31,882 nucleotides of DNA, taken from contig DJAA01000003.1 in NCBI GenBank assembly GCA_002428085.1, forward strand, positions 56,378-88,259, in the 5' to 3' direction. The translations under genes were made by a program, and so were the position numbers. Positions within the stretch are counted from its first letter, which is position 1; each line of letters starts with the position of its first letter. Positions 1-7,651 of the stretch are shown piece by piece. Below the pieces are notes generated by a model that was not told where the DNA came from, ran no database searches, and saw only the letters and a program-made list of their open reading frames with translations. Source of the DNA: Sulfurimonas sp. UBA6014. GTDB lineage: Bacteria > Campylobacterota > Campylobacteria > Campylobacterales > Sulfurimonadaceae.

Positions 1-179
1 AAAATAACTCCATATGCCCCATTTAAAAGCGCTATTTCTATTGTCTTTTCATCAAAAGCTATAAAAAGGTCACCTCTTTTTATACTCTTTGCATCAAACA
101 CAATATTGTCAAAAATATTTACAAATGGCTCATTTAGAAGTTTGCCATGCGTAAGTGCAAGGATATTCTCAAGTCTCAT
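1..179 (-). CDS. MurF-like Mur ligase family protein, N-terminal part only
   Basis: The reading frame starts at ATG 179-177 and stays open to the window edge, giving 59 residues. It begins MRLENILALTHGKLL and then reads NIVFDAKSIKRGDLFIAF followed by a run ending in LLNGAYGVI. This resembles the N-terminal substrate-binding domain of MurE/MurF ligases, where a 'DSR.v..GdlFvA' segment is followed by an alanine/glycine-rich 'GA..vi'. The start overlaps the metG stop as ATGA, so it is probably translationally coupled to metG. The catalytic ATP-binding part lies outside the window, so the full function cannot be judged. It may be a divergent MurF-like paralog rather than true MurF. Confidence 0.6.
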   Translation of the reverse strand, partial: MRLENILALTHGKLLNEPFVNIFDNIVFDAKSIKRGDLFIAFDEKTIEIALLNGAYGVI

Positions 180-2122
180 CCAATTGGGGTACCCGCTTTT
201 TTAGATTTTTCTGGTCTTATTAAACATAAACCATCTTCATCTTTAGCAGCAAGAAGCATTCCCTCAGACAACATTCCCATAAGCTTCGCAGGCTTTAAGT
301 TTGCAACCACACACACGTGTGTATTTAAAAGTGACTCAGCACTATAAAACTCTCTAATTCCGGCAACAACTTGTCTAATCCTTCCATCACCCAAATCGAC
401 TTGCAGTTTTAAAAGTTTTTTACTTTTTGGAACTTCTTCGGCTTCAACTATGATACCAACTTTAAGAGACGTTTGAAAGAACTGACCTATTTCAATGAGA
501 TTATCTTCTTGCAAGCTACTCTCTTCTTGTGGTGCCTTGATCTCTTTTTTATCTTCTTTTGGTTTGTTAGGCTTTGCTGCTGGTGCTTCTGGCATGAGAG
601 GCTCTTCAACGCGAGGAAAAAGTGGAGGAACAACTTTAATACTAAATAGTTTTAGTAGTTTTTTGCCTAAAACAAGCTCTTTATAACTTTCGTTATTTAT
701 TTCAAAATGAAGAGCATCTGCTATAGTATTGGTTGTACGAGGCATAATAGGGTGCAGCATTATTGCAGCTTTTGCCAAGATATTTGCAACCAATGCGACC
801 GTCGCAAGTGCTTCGTCTTTTTTGTTTTCTTTCATTTTTATCCAGGGAGCATGCTCTTCAATAGCCTTGTTTCCGATGGCAAAAAGCTTCCAAAGTTCTT
901 CTAAATATCTATGCGTTTGTAAATTTTCCATAAAAGCATCAAGATTTCCAAGCGCTTCATCCATTGCATCAAGCTCTTTTTTATGAAATTTTTCTACATC
1001 AATGCTGTCTATTACATAGTCACTGTATTTGCCGCTCATGCCAATGATGCGGTTGAGAAGATTGCCCAAATCATTACTCAGTTCAGAATTTATTCTATCT
1101 ATAAAAGCTCTTTGGGAGAAGTCGCCGTCTTGTCCAAAAGGAACTTCTCTGAGCATGAAATATCTCAGATTTTCTACACCGTACGCATCGGCTACCTCTT
1201 TTGGAGCTATGACATTGCCTTTTGATTTAGACATTTTTTCACCATCTCTCGTCCACCAGCCATGCGCGCCAATATGTTTTGGAAGCGGCAAGTCGAGACT
1301 CATCAAAAAAGCAGGCCAATAAATAGCATGGAAACGGAGAATATCTTTGCCCACAAACTGCGTTGAAGCCGGCCAGTAATGCATATTTACATCTTCTTTT
1401 CCATAACCTAGAGCTGTTATGTAGTTTAAAAGTGCATCAAGCCAAACGTACATGACATGCTTATCGTCTTGCAATGACTCAGGCATTTTCACGCCCCAAG
1501 TAAAAGAGGTTCTTGTAACAGACAAATCTCTAAGTCCGCTTTTTACGAAGTTTATAACTTCATTTGCACGCGAGCGAGGCAATATAAAATCTGGATTATC
1601 AGCATAATGTTTTAGCAGGGCATCTTCATATTTTGAGAGTCTAAAAAAGTAGCTTTCTTCCTTAATGATACTTGTAACTCTCCCGCAATCAGGACAAAAT
1701 TCACCATCGATGAGTTGCGTTTCAGGGAAAAAAGTCTCACAACTTACACAATAATGTCCCTCATAAAAGTCTTTATATATATCACCTTTTGCGTACATGA
1801 CTTCAAAAGCTTTTTGAACACCTTTTTTGTGTTCTTCATCCGTTGTTCTTATAAATTTATCATAGCTTATTTCAAAGTCATCCCATAATGTTCTAAATGA
1901 AGCACTTATTTCATTGGCAAATTCTTGTGTAGGTTTACCATTTTTTTGTGCTGATTCTTCTATCTTTTGACCATGCTCATCCGTTCCAGTTAAAAAGTAA
2001 GTATCATTTCCTTTTAATCTCTCATATCTGCTCATAGTATCGGCAATAAAAGTTGTATACGCATGCCCAATATGAGCCTCACCGTTTACATAGTATATGG
2101 GCGTTGTAATATATTTACTCAA
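176..2122 (-). CDS. metG: Methionyl-tRNA synthetase
   Basis: Class Ia aminoacyl-tRNA synthetase that charges tRNA-Met in the cytoplasm; 648 aa, usual for the long form. Visible motifs are HIGH at residues 17-20, a Cys4 zinc knuckle (C125, C128, C143, C146) and KMSKS at 296-300. A C-terminal tRNA-binding OB-fold domain runs from about 543 to the end (IEIGQFFQTSLKVG...); it follows a Lys/Glu/Pro-rich linker and in this family mediates dimerisation. The start codon is TTG at 2122-2120, chosen because AAGGAA lies 7 nt upstream and the motif spacing to HIGH is normal. It overlaps the downstream MurF-like gene by ATGA. Identification is firm. Confidence 0.97.
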   Translation of the reverse strand: MSKYITTPIYYVNGEAHIGHAYTTFIADTMSRYERLKGNDTYFLTGTDEHGQKIEESAQKNGKPTQEFANEISASFRTLWDDFEISYDKFIRTTDEEHKKGVQKAFEVMYAKGDIYKDFYEGHYCVSCETFFPETQLIDGEFCPDCGRVTSIIKEESYFFRLSKYEDALLKHYADNPDFILPRSRANEVINFVKSGLRDLSVTRTSFTWGVKMPESLQDDKHVMYVWLDALLNYITALGYGKEDVNMHYWPASTQFVGKDILRFHAIYWPAFLMSLDLPLPKHIGAHGWWTRDGEKMSKSKGNVIAPKEVADAYGVENLRYFMLREVPFGQDGDFSQRAFIDRINSELSNDLGNLLNRIIGMSGKYSDYVIDSIDVEKFHKKELDAMDEALGNLDAFMENLQTHRYLEELWKLFAIGNKAIEEHAPWIKMKENKKDEALATVALVANILAKAAIMLHPIMPRTTNTIADALHFEINNESYKELVLGKKLLKLFSIKVVPPLFPRVEEPLMPEAPAAKPNKPKEDKKEIKAPQEESSLQEDNLIEIGQFFQTSLKVGIIVEAEEVPKSKKLLKLQVDLGDGRIRQVVAGIREFYSAESLLNTHVCVVANLKPAKLMGMLSEGMLLAAKDEDGLCLIRPEKSKKAGTPIG

Positions 2123-2180
2123 TTTTTTTCCTTGTTTATGAAGTTAAAGCGACAAGTCGCGTGAGCTCTCTATTGAAGAA

Positions 2181-2399
2181 TTAGAACTCAAATCCACCAG
2201 TTTCACCTTTTGACATGCTGTTATAAACCGATTTTACATAATCAACTCGCAACACACACGTGAAATAGTGCTCACAACTGCTACAGCTTTTTAAAGCTTT
2301 TTCCCCTTGGGCATGTAATGTATCTTCTTGACACTTTTGCACTTTTAGTATCATTTCATCAAGATGTAATTCAAATTTATCCATGTTGTTATCGAGCAT
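2181..2399 (-). CDS. Small conserved Cys-containing protein, unknown function
   Basis: 72 aa, acidic N-terminal half, then a cluster KSCSSCEHYFTC (C-x2-C-x5-C) with an additional upstream Cys, and a short C-terminal tail ending GGFEF. The spacing could bind zinc or an iron-sulfur cluster, but no recognised fold is visible. The start ATG 2399-2397 overlaps the fbp 3' end by 11 nt; an in-frame ATG five codons later is possible but lacks a ribosome binding site. From memory, a similar small gene sits between metG and fbp in Campylobacter, so it is probably a real lineage-conserved gene. I do not recognise a function. Confidence 0.75.
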   Translation of the reverse strand: MLDNNMDKFELHLDEMILKVQKCQEDTLHAQGEKALKSCSSCEHYFTCVLRVDYVKSVYNSMSKGETGGFEF

Positions 2400-3240
2400 T
2401 TTTTGAATACACTTCTCGCACTACAGCTATCTCATGTTTAGAGCCAAAAAAACATTGCGAAGTTCCGTGTATATGATCATGATCTAACAACATAAAGTCT
2501 TCATGTATTCCATCCTCCGCATCACCGCCAGAGACCCTAAATATAAAGGCAAAAGGATACACTTCAAAGAGTTTACGAAGCCTGCCTGCTGGTCTATCGG
2601 ATGTGTTAGGATAGCTAAAAAGTCCACCGCCTTTGAGTAATATGTTGTGTAAATCTGGAACCATGCCTCCAGAGTACCTGAGACGATATCCTTCTTTGAA
2701 AAAATTATCTACCATTGCTTTATGAAAAGGGGGCCAGTTCATTTGAGTTCCACCTGGAGCATTGATGTTCCCTTTTTCCTTCATTCGAATCTCTCTGACA
2801 AATTCAAATTCAGTCCCTTGTAACAGGTAAAGTTTGGTTTTTTCCTGGGCAAAAACTATCTCTACTCTAGGACCATAGATGACATAACAAGCAGCTACCA
2901 TATTTCTTGCTCCCCAGTTATACTCATAAATACCAAAGATAGAGCCCACGCTCAAATTTACATCAATCAACGATGAACCATCAAGCGGATCGTAAGCGAC
3001 AAAGTATTTCCCATCTTGATTGATGCACACTTCATGCTCTTTTTCTTCACTTGCAATCGTATGAATAGAGAGGATTTTAGACAACTCTTCCTCAATAATC
3101 AAGTCACACTTTATATCCAATTGTAGTTGCGTATCACCCGAACTATTCTCTTTTCTAGAATAGCTTATGTCCTTGGTGTCAATCGCTTCTTTAATTCTCT
3201 TAGCAATTTTTTGAATAGGTTCTAAAAATATATTTTTCAT
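2389..3240 (-). CDS. fbp: Fructose-1,6-bisphosphatase class I
   Basis: Hydrolyses fructose-1,6-bisphosphate to fructose-6-phosphate, the committed gluconeogenic step, needed when carbon enters through the TCA cycle or pyruvate. Motifs are the metal-site glutamates in ASEEKE (about 63-68), the class signature DPLDGSS (84-90) and the C-terminal RKLFEVYPFAFI segment. Length is 283 aa, somewhat shorter than the usual 330 or so. I chose ATG 3240-3238, just after the mobB stop, because AAAGGAAG lies about 7 nt upstream. An upstream ATG at 3273 would add 11 residues and overlap mobB by 31 nt, and is less likely. Cytoplasmic; same transcription unit as mobB. Confidence 0.94.
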   Translation of the reverse strand: MKNIFLEPIQKIAKRIKEAIDTKDISYSRKENSSGDTQLQLDIKCDLIIEEELSKILSIHTIASEEKEHEVCINQDGKYFVAYDPLDGSSLIDVNLSVGSIFGIYEYNWGARNMVAACYVIYGPRVEIVFAQEKTKLYLLQGTEFEFVREIRMKEKGNINAPGGTQMNWPPFHKAMVDNFFKEGYRLRYSGGMVPDLHNILLKGGGLFSYPNTSDRPAGRLRKLFEVYPFAFIFRVSGGDAEDGIHEDFMLLDHDHIHGTSQCFFGSKHEIAVVREVYSKNAR

Positions 3241-3242
3241 CC

Positions 3243-3746
3243 TTAGACTTCCTTTGCATTTTTGAATATCCAAGAAATTACTTCATCTGGATTATTTAAA
3301 TTTAAAACAATAACGTTAGTTGGAATTTTATATTTACTGATATCAATACTTTCATCGACTGCAAGAGCATTTATGTAAGGAAAATAATCACTGTCTAATG
3401 AATCTCTAAATATACCAATACGAGGTAATGGTAAATTTTTCAAACCCTCAACAAGGAGAATATCAAACACATCAAAGAGTCTTATAATCTCATGTAAATC
3501 TTTGTTTTTTTGAGAAAAATATGTGGTTCTATTTGGGGAGGTTACGATAACCTCTGCGCCTGTATCTGAAAATTTATAACTATCTTTTCCTTCAACATCA
3601 AATCTAGCTTTATCTTTAGAATCATGTTTTACAATTGCGACTTGTTTCGTATGCTCATGGATAAGTTTTCTAGCTACCTTAAGGATAAGGGTTGTTTTTC
3701 CACTATTCGAAGGACCTGTAAATGCAACTGCTAATCTTTTTTTCAA
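3243..3746 (-). CDS. mobB: Molybdopterin-guanine dinucleotide biosynthesis protein B
   Basis: 167-aa GTP-binding P-loop protein that assists MobA in attaching GMP to molybdopterin, supplying bis-MGD to enzymes such as nitrate reductase and formate dehydrogenase. The Walker A GPSNSGKTT lies at 11-19. The characteristic MobB segment VAIVKHDSKDKARFDVEGKD follows, then SYKFSDTGAEVIVTS and a LLVEGLKNLPLPRI stretch. It is the first gene of the leftward block ending in metG, with a TATAAT element at 3779-3774 upstream. No mobA is nearby. The combination with fbp and metG is a conserved epsilonproteobacterial order rather than a functional grouping. Confidence 0.93.
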   Translation of the reverse strand: MKKRLAVAFTGPSNSGKTTLILKVARKLIHEHTKQVAIVKHDSKDKARFDVEGKDSYKFSDTGAEVIVTSPNRTTYFSQKNKDLHEIIRLFDVFDILLVEGLKNLPLPRIGIFRDSLDSDYFPYINALAVDESIDISKYKIPTNVIVLNLNNPDEVISWIFKNAKEV

Positions 3747-3773
3747 TGTATTTCTTTGTTTAAAATTTTATTG

Positions 3774-3817
3774 ATTATACAAAATACTCTTTAAAGAGTT
3801 GTTTAATGAGATATAAT
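3774..3817. promoter_or_regulatory. Divergent promoters with 14-bp palindrome between mobB and lipoprotein gene
   Basis: On the + strand TATAAT lies at 3812-3817, 27 nt before the lipoprotein ATG and followed by a GGAAGG ribosome binding site (3832-3837). On the - strand TATAAT lies at 3779-3774, upstream of mobB. Between them is a perfect palindrome ACTCTTTAAAGAGT at 3786-3799, which falls in the -35 zone of both promoters and could be an operator. Confidence 0.5.
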
Positions 3818-3843
3818 TCATCGCAAAATTTGGAAGGATATTT

Positions 3844-4329
3844 ATGAAGTTTTTTTTAATATTTTTATTTATTTTTACTGGTTGCGCAACAAAAAACGCT
3901 TTTAGTAAATTTGACATGACAACAGAACAAGAGCTTGGTGCCTCAAGCTTGCAAAGTAGTAAAATTATCTCCAATGATAAAGTAAATGGGGTGATTTCAG
4001 CCCTATATTTAAATGAAATTTATCCAAAATTATTTCATCAAGAAGAGAATTTTTTCATTTTTTTCTACTCAAAAGAGAAAGAAATGGTGCTTGATTTAAA
4101 TAATTCTGACACGATGGCTCCAATCATCAAACTCAACTCAAAATTGCCACTAAAAATCAAACAACTTCCACCTGTTAATGAGTTTTCCCATCTCATCTCT
4201 ATACAAAACAATTGGACAAATTATTATTTCGTTACTTTTGAAAAGGAAGAAACTACAAGGCTTGAGCTTGTTCTCGAAAACTGTCAGTCTCCTTTGGCTG
4301 CGTTAGTATTTCAAAAAGATGAACAATAG
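3844..4329 (+). CDS. Putative outer-membrane lipoprotein, unknown function
   Basis: 161 aa starting with a lipoprotein signal peptide, a hydrophobic run to the lipobox FTGC with lipidated Cys14 and Ala at +2, compatible with outer-membrane sorting. The mature part is mixed alpha/beta in composition, with a segment FFIFFYSKEKEMVLDLNN and no recognised domain. Start supported by GGAAGG 7 nt upstream. It is the only rightward gene in this leftward block, and its last 77 nt overlap the 3' end of slt on the other strand. From memory a putative lipoprotein gene occupies the same place in C. jejuni, which supports it as real. Confidence 0.8.
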   Translation: MKFFLIFLFIFTGCATKNAFSKFDMTTEQELGASSLQSSKIISNDKVNGVISALYLNEIYPKLFHQEENFFIFFYSKEKEMVLDLNNSDTMAPIIKLNSKLPLKIKQLPPVNEFSHLISIQNNWTNYYFVTFEKEETTRLELVLENCQSPLAALVFQKDEQ

Positions 4330-5881
4330 AGACATTTTCACCCATAATTTTTTTATACATCACATAATAAGCCAAAACTTTTTTACCATACTCTCGACTT
4401 TCACTGTTTTGCATCCGTTCCATACTCATAAATGGCTCATAGAGCCCCTCATTAAAATTGCCATTTAAGAGAAACTTTTTGAAAAATCCCATGCCGCCAT
4501 TATAAGCATACGCCATAAATAAAGGATGATAGAGGAGTTTTTTCATCCAATTAATATGTTTAAGTGCATAATTTATATTGTTCTTAGGATTAAACATCTC
4601 CGCATAGCTTTGCATTGGCTCTTTTTCTTTTATACTTATAGCATCCGCAACAAAAGGCATCAACTGCATTAAACCTAAAGCATAAGAGTGTGATATAGCA
4701 GATGGTATCAAATGACTCTCTTGTTTCATGATGGCATACACAAGAGCTTTTTCGTCATTAGATAAATTTTGTAAATATTCATCATAAGGCATTATAAAAC
4801 TGTGCATTTTATAATCATTTGCTTTTTCGAGTATAAACGCTTGAACAGGAGACATATTTTGAAATTTATATTGAGATGCTAAAGTAATCAGCTCTTCTTT
4901 TGGTGTTTCATTTATTTTATTGAGAATTTCTAGCCAATCAAATGGGTCTTGTAAATTTTGCTCTGTTGCATCTTGAAGTGTTTCAACACTTGTAAAATAG
5001 TTATCAAAATCTTTCTTTAAAATCTCATGTGCATACAAAGTGTAAATATTTATATCTTTGCTCAGAAGCAACTCATGAAGATATTTTTCATCCTTTGAGA
5101 TAAGGTACATCCAAAAATAACCTTTATCTACATCTATCATTTGCGTAGCATTTAAAACAGAAAATTCTAAATACTTGAGTGCCTCTTTTTTATTTGCACT
5201 CTTTATGTGATGAAGAGCAATCCAAAAATTACTCTCAGCATTGAGCATTTTAGCGTCTATAACCGATAAGGATTTTTGAAGTTTATCAAGTTTATCGTCA
5301 TTGAAAACCGTTTTTATAAAAGAAAATACTTTTGGATGCGTCGTTAATTTATTGACAAATTGTTCATCTAAATCAATATTGAGATTCTCTCTTCTGTGAC
5401 TAACTGTTGTGGATGTAAACATTGTAAGTATCGTTTCTGCATCATACGATTCATACGCTTTTTGTTCATACGGCTCATTTTGAATACGTAACAAATCTTT
5501 TATATTTTGAGAATCGATTTTTTGTGAGAGTTCTTCTCTTTGTTTTTGAGTCATGGCAAGAGTTTTATAAGGGCTCATGGCTAAAGCTAAACATTCTGGT
5601 TTCTCAATGGAGAGTAAATCATTGCGTTTCATACATGAGAGTGTCTCATTTATCTCTGGTTTATCTGTTTTGTTTGCATAGGCAAGAAGTAATTTATTAT
5701 TTACTTTACTGAGTTGACTAAAAGCTTCATCTGCTTGTGCAGGAGTTATATCTTGTTTAAAATATTGCCACACCATAAAATCTTTGGCGCGACTTGTAGG
5801 TTTTGATTGTATCTCTTGGAGTGTTATATCACCATGAACACTTACTAAAAAGAGAGAAAATATAAAAAAAAATTTCAACAT
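4253..5881 (-). CDS. slt: Soluble lytic murein transglycosylase (Slt family)
   Basis: Periplasmic muramidase that cleaves MurNAc-GlcNAc bonds with 1,6-anhydro product. 542 aa with a Sec signal peptide (about residues 1-17, ending SVHG), a long alpha-helical superhelix region (about 20-370) and a C-terminal SLT/goose-lysozyme-like domain. Catalytic Glu388 lies in KQESHLIPSAIS, followed by GLMQ at 403-406 and AYNGG at 459-463. The last 26 codons overlap the convergent lipoprotein gene; the C-terminal tail after the catalytic domain is therefore the least constrained part. It lies 9 nt downstream of yggT and is probably cotranscribed with yggT and gltX. Confidence 0.93.
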   Translation of the reverse strand: MLKFFFIFSLFLVSVHGDITLQEIQSKPTSRAKDFMVWQYFKQDITPAQADEAFSQLSKVNNKLLLAYANKTDKPEINETLSCMKRNDLLSIEKPECLALAMSPYKTLAMTQKQREELSQKIDSQNIKDLLRIQNEPYEQKAYESYDAETILTMFTSTTVSHRRENLNIDLDEQFVNKLTTHPKVFSFIKTVFNDDKLDKLQKSLSVIDAKMLNAESNFWIALHHIKSANKKEALKYLEFSVLNATQMIDVDKGYFWMYLISKDEKYLHELLLSKDINIYTLYAHEILKKDFDNYFTSVETLQDATEQNLQDPFDWLEILNKINETPKEELITLASQYKFQNMSPVQAFILEKANDYKMHSFIMPYDEYLQNLSNDEKALVYAIMKQESHLIPSAISHSYALGLMQLMPFVADAISIKEKEPMQSYAEMFNPKNNINYALKHINWMKKLLYHPLFMAYAYNGGMGFFKKFLLNGNFNEGLYEPFMSMERMQNSESREYGKKVLAYYVMYKKIMGENVSIVHLFEILTQPKETDSFREQAQAL

Positions 5882-5890
5882 GACGACTTT

Positions 5891-6187
5891 TTAGGCCAAT
5901 TTTGCAATTGTAGTAAAAATATAATTTAATAAAATTACTCCAACTTGCAAGCCAATAATAATGACCAAAGGTGCCAAATCTAAACCATTAAAATTAGTTT
6001 TTATACGTCGTCTTACAAATGAATAGGCTGGATTTGTTATTCTGTGTAAAAACTGTACCACTGGATTGTAAGGATCAGGATTGACAAAACTCAGCAATGC
6101 TGAAATAATAATAACCCAAATATAAACATTGACAAGTCCTGTTAAAAGAGAACCTAATTGAAAAATTACCATTCCTAAATCACTCAT
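5891..6187 (-). CDS. YggT family integral membrane protein
   Basis: 98 aa with two strongly hydrophobic segments (about 8-33 and 70-95) flanking a loop FVNPDPYNPVVQFLHRITNPAYSFVRR. The NP..YNP.v.fl...T.P motif is the hallmark of YggT proteins. They are inner-membrane proteins of uncertain role, linked in various bacteria to osmotic tolerance or cell envelope and division functions. The start overlaps the gltX stop as ATGA (6187-6184), indicating translational coupling. The gene is embedded between gltX and slt, as in Helicobacter and Campylobacter from memory. Confidence 0.9.
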   Translation of the reverse strand: MSDLGMVIFQLGSLLTGLVNVYIWVIIISALLSFVNPDPYNPVVQFLHRITNPAYSFVRRRIKTNFNGLDLAPLVIIIGLQVGVILLNYIFTTIAKLA

Positions 6188-7482
6188 TTTGCTATCTCTC
6201 CAATGTAATTTTTTAAATATTTGTAAATTTCAGCAATATCTGGACCATGTTCTGCTCCGGTCAGAAGTAAACGAAGAGGCTTTGAAAAGTTCTCGCCCTT
6301 AAGCCCTGATGCTTGCATAATATGGTTTTTAAAATCCTCATATTTGTCAAAGTAGGGCGCATTTTTAATGGCGGCACGTAAAAGAGTAGATTGCTTTTTC
6401 AACTCTTCTGGAATAACTTTCGTAGCAAAAACAGACTGAATTTTACCTCTTAGCTCTTTGATTGTACTAGCTTCCTCAAGGTAAATTTTTGCAAGTTCGC
6501 CAATTTCTTCATCTGCAAAACCAACATATCTTGAAAGTTCCTTCGCATCAAGCAACTTTAAATGCTCACTATTTATGTGTCGTAACGTATTCATATCAAA
6601 ACGGGCAGGGGATTTTGATATCTCATCAAGTTTGAACCATACAACAGCTTCTTCGGTTGTAAAAATTTCTTTTAGCGGTTTATTTCCCATTAATATTAAA
6701 TAGTTTGATATAGCTGAAGGTAAAAAACCCTCTTCTAGTAGCCATTTAACACTCGAAGCATCGTCGCGTTTACTCATTTTCTTGCCATCATCATTTAAGA
6801 TAATCGGAAGGTGAGCGTACTCTATTTTTTTATTATATTGAAGAGAATTTCGAATGTGGTCTTGTTTTGGTGTATCGATCATATGGTCTTCACCGCGAAT
6901 AACGATGGAAATATCGCTCAGCATATCATCGACTGCACAGGCAAAATTGTATGTCGGCGTTTTATCTTGTTTGAGTATTACGAAACTGTCAACTTCATCA
7001 GGCGTAAAAATAACTTCCCCTTTGATGTAGTCTTTAACGATAATGTCATCTGCGGATTTTTTTATTCTGATGGTAAAGGGGTTCATATTATCTATGACAA
7101 GTTCCGCTGGAAGGTTTGTGCAAGCTTCATCATATCTGTAGACTTTTTTATTCGCTTTTGCCTCTTCTCTTTTGTTTTCAAGCCACTCAGGAGAGCAAAA
7201 ACAGCTAAACGCTTTTTTATCGTGTATAAGTTGCAATGCCATGGCAGAATGAAAACGAAAATTTTCGCTTTGATAAATTACTTGGGAATATTCAATACCA
7301 AACAAGTCTAAAATGGCAATTATTTCTTGGTCTTTACCCTCTATATTTTTTTCTTTATCCATATCTTCAATTCTGACAATCAAATTTTCTTTGTTTTGCT
7401 TCGAAATGATAGAGTTAAATAGGGCAACTCGCAAATTACCTATATGCATATCACCAGTAGGACTGGATGAAAATCTTAGCAT
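6184..7482 (-). CDS. gltX: Glutamyl-tRNA synthetase, epsilonproteobacterial second type (GluRS2-like)
   Basis: 432-aa class Ib synthetase. HIGH variant HIGN at 13-16, KMSKR at 235-239, and an N-terminus MLRFSSSPTGDMHIGN closely resembling what I recall of Helicobacter pylori HP0643. HP0643 is the GluRS2 reported to charge only tRNA-Gln with Glu as the first step of the transamidation route. The gltX-yggT-slt neighbourhood also matches HP0643-HP0645. If so, this enzyme makes Glu-tRNA-Gln for GatCAB, which is odd because a GlnRS gene lies 169 bp away in divergent orientation. Start supported by AGGAA 6 nt upstream. Family call is firm; tRNA specificity is inferred. Confidence 0.92.
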   Translation of the reverse strand: MLRFSSSPTGDMHIGNLRVALFNSIISKQNKENLIVRIEDMDKEKNIEGKDQEIIAILDLFGIEYSQVIYQSENFRFHSAMALQLIHDKKAFSCFCSPEWLENKREEAKANKKVYRYDEACTNLPAELVIDNMNPFTIRIKKSADDIIVKDYIKGEVIFTPDEVDSFVILKQDKTPTYNFACAVDDMLSDISIVIRGEDHMIDTPKQDHIRNSLQYNKKIEYAHLPIILNDDGKKMSKRDDASSVKWLLEEGFLPSAISNYLILMGNKPLKEIFTTEEAVVWFKLDEISKSPARFDMNTLRHINSEHLKLLDAKELSRYVGFADEEIGELAKIYLEEASTIKELRGKIQSVFATKVIPEELKKQSTLLRAAIKNAPYFDKYEDFKNHIMQASGLKGENFSKPLRLLLTGAEHGPDIAEIYKYLKNYIGEIAK

Positions 7483-7651
7483 TATAATTCCTGGATAATA
7501 TATTTTTGGAATTTTAACAAGTTTTAGCTAACGAAGTTCTTTATTTAGGCTCTTCTTTAAGCAAAGCAAGCCTTTTATCTAAGAATCTATAAGCTCTAAT
7601 TTGATAAAATGCAACCCTTAAATAAGAGTTTTAAAATCAAAAGGTTCAATA

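Noticed and set aside
3241..3273. Longer fbp start at 3273
   Set aside because: It lies inside mobB and the added residues do not resemble the family; ATG 3240 has a proper AAAGGAAG.
3768..3974. A 68-codon leftward frame antisense to the lipoprotein gene
   Set aside because: It overlaps the promoter region and signal peptide coding region of the lipoprotein gene and has no recognisable content.
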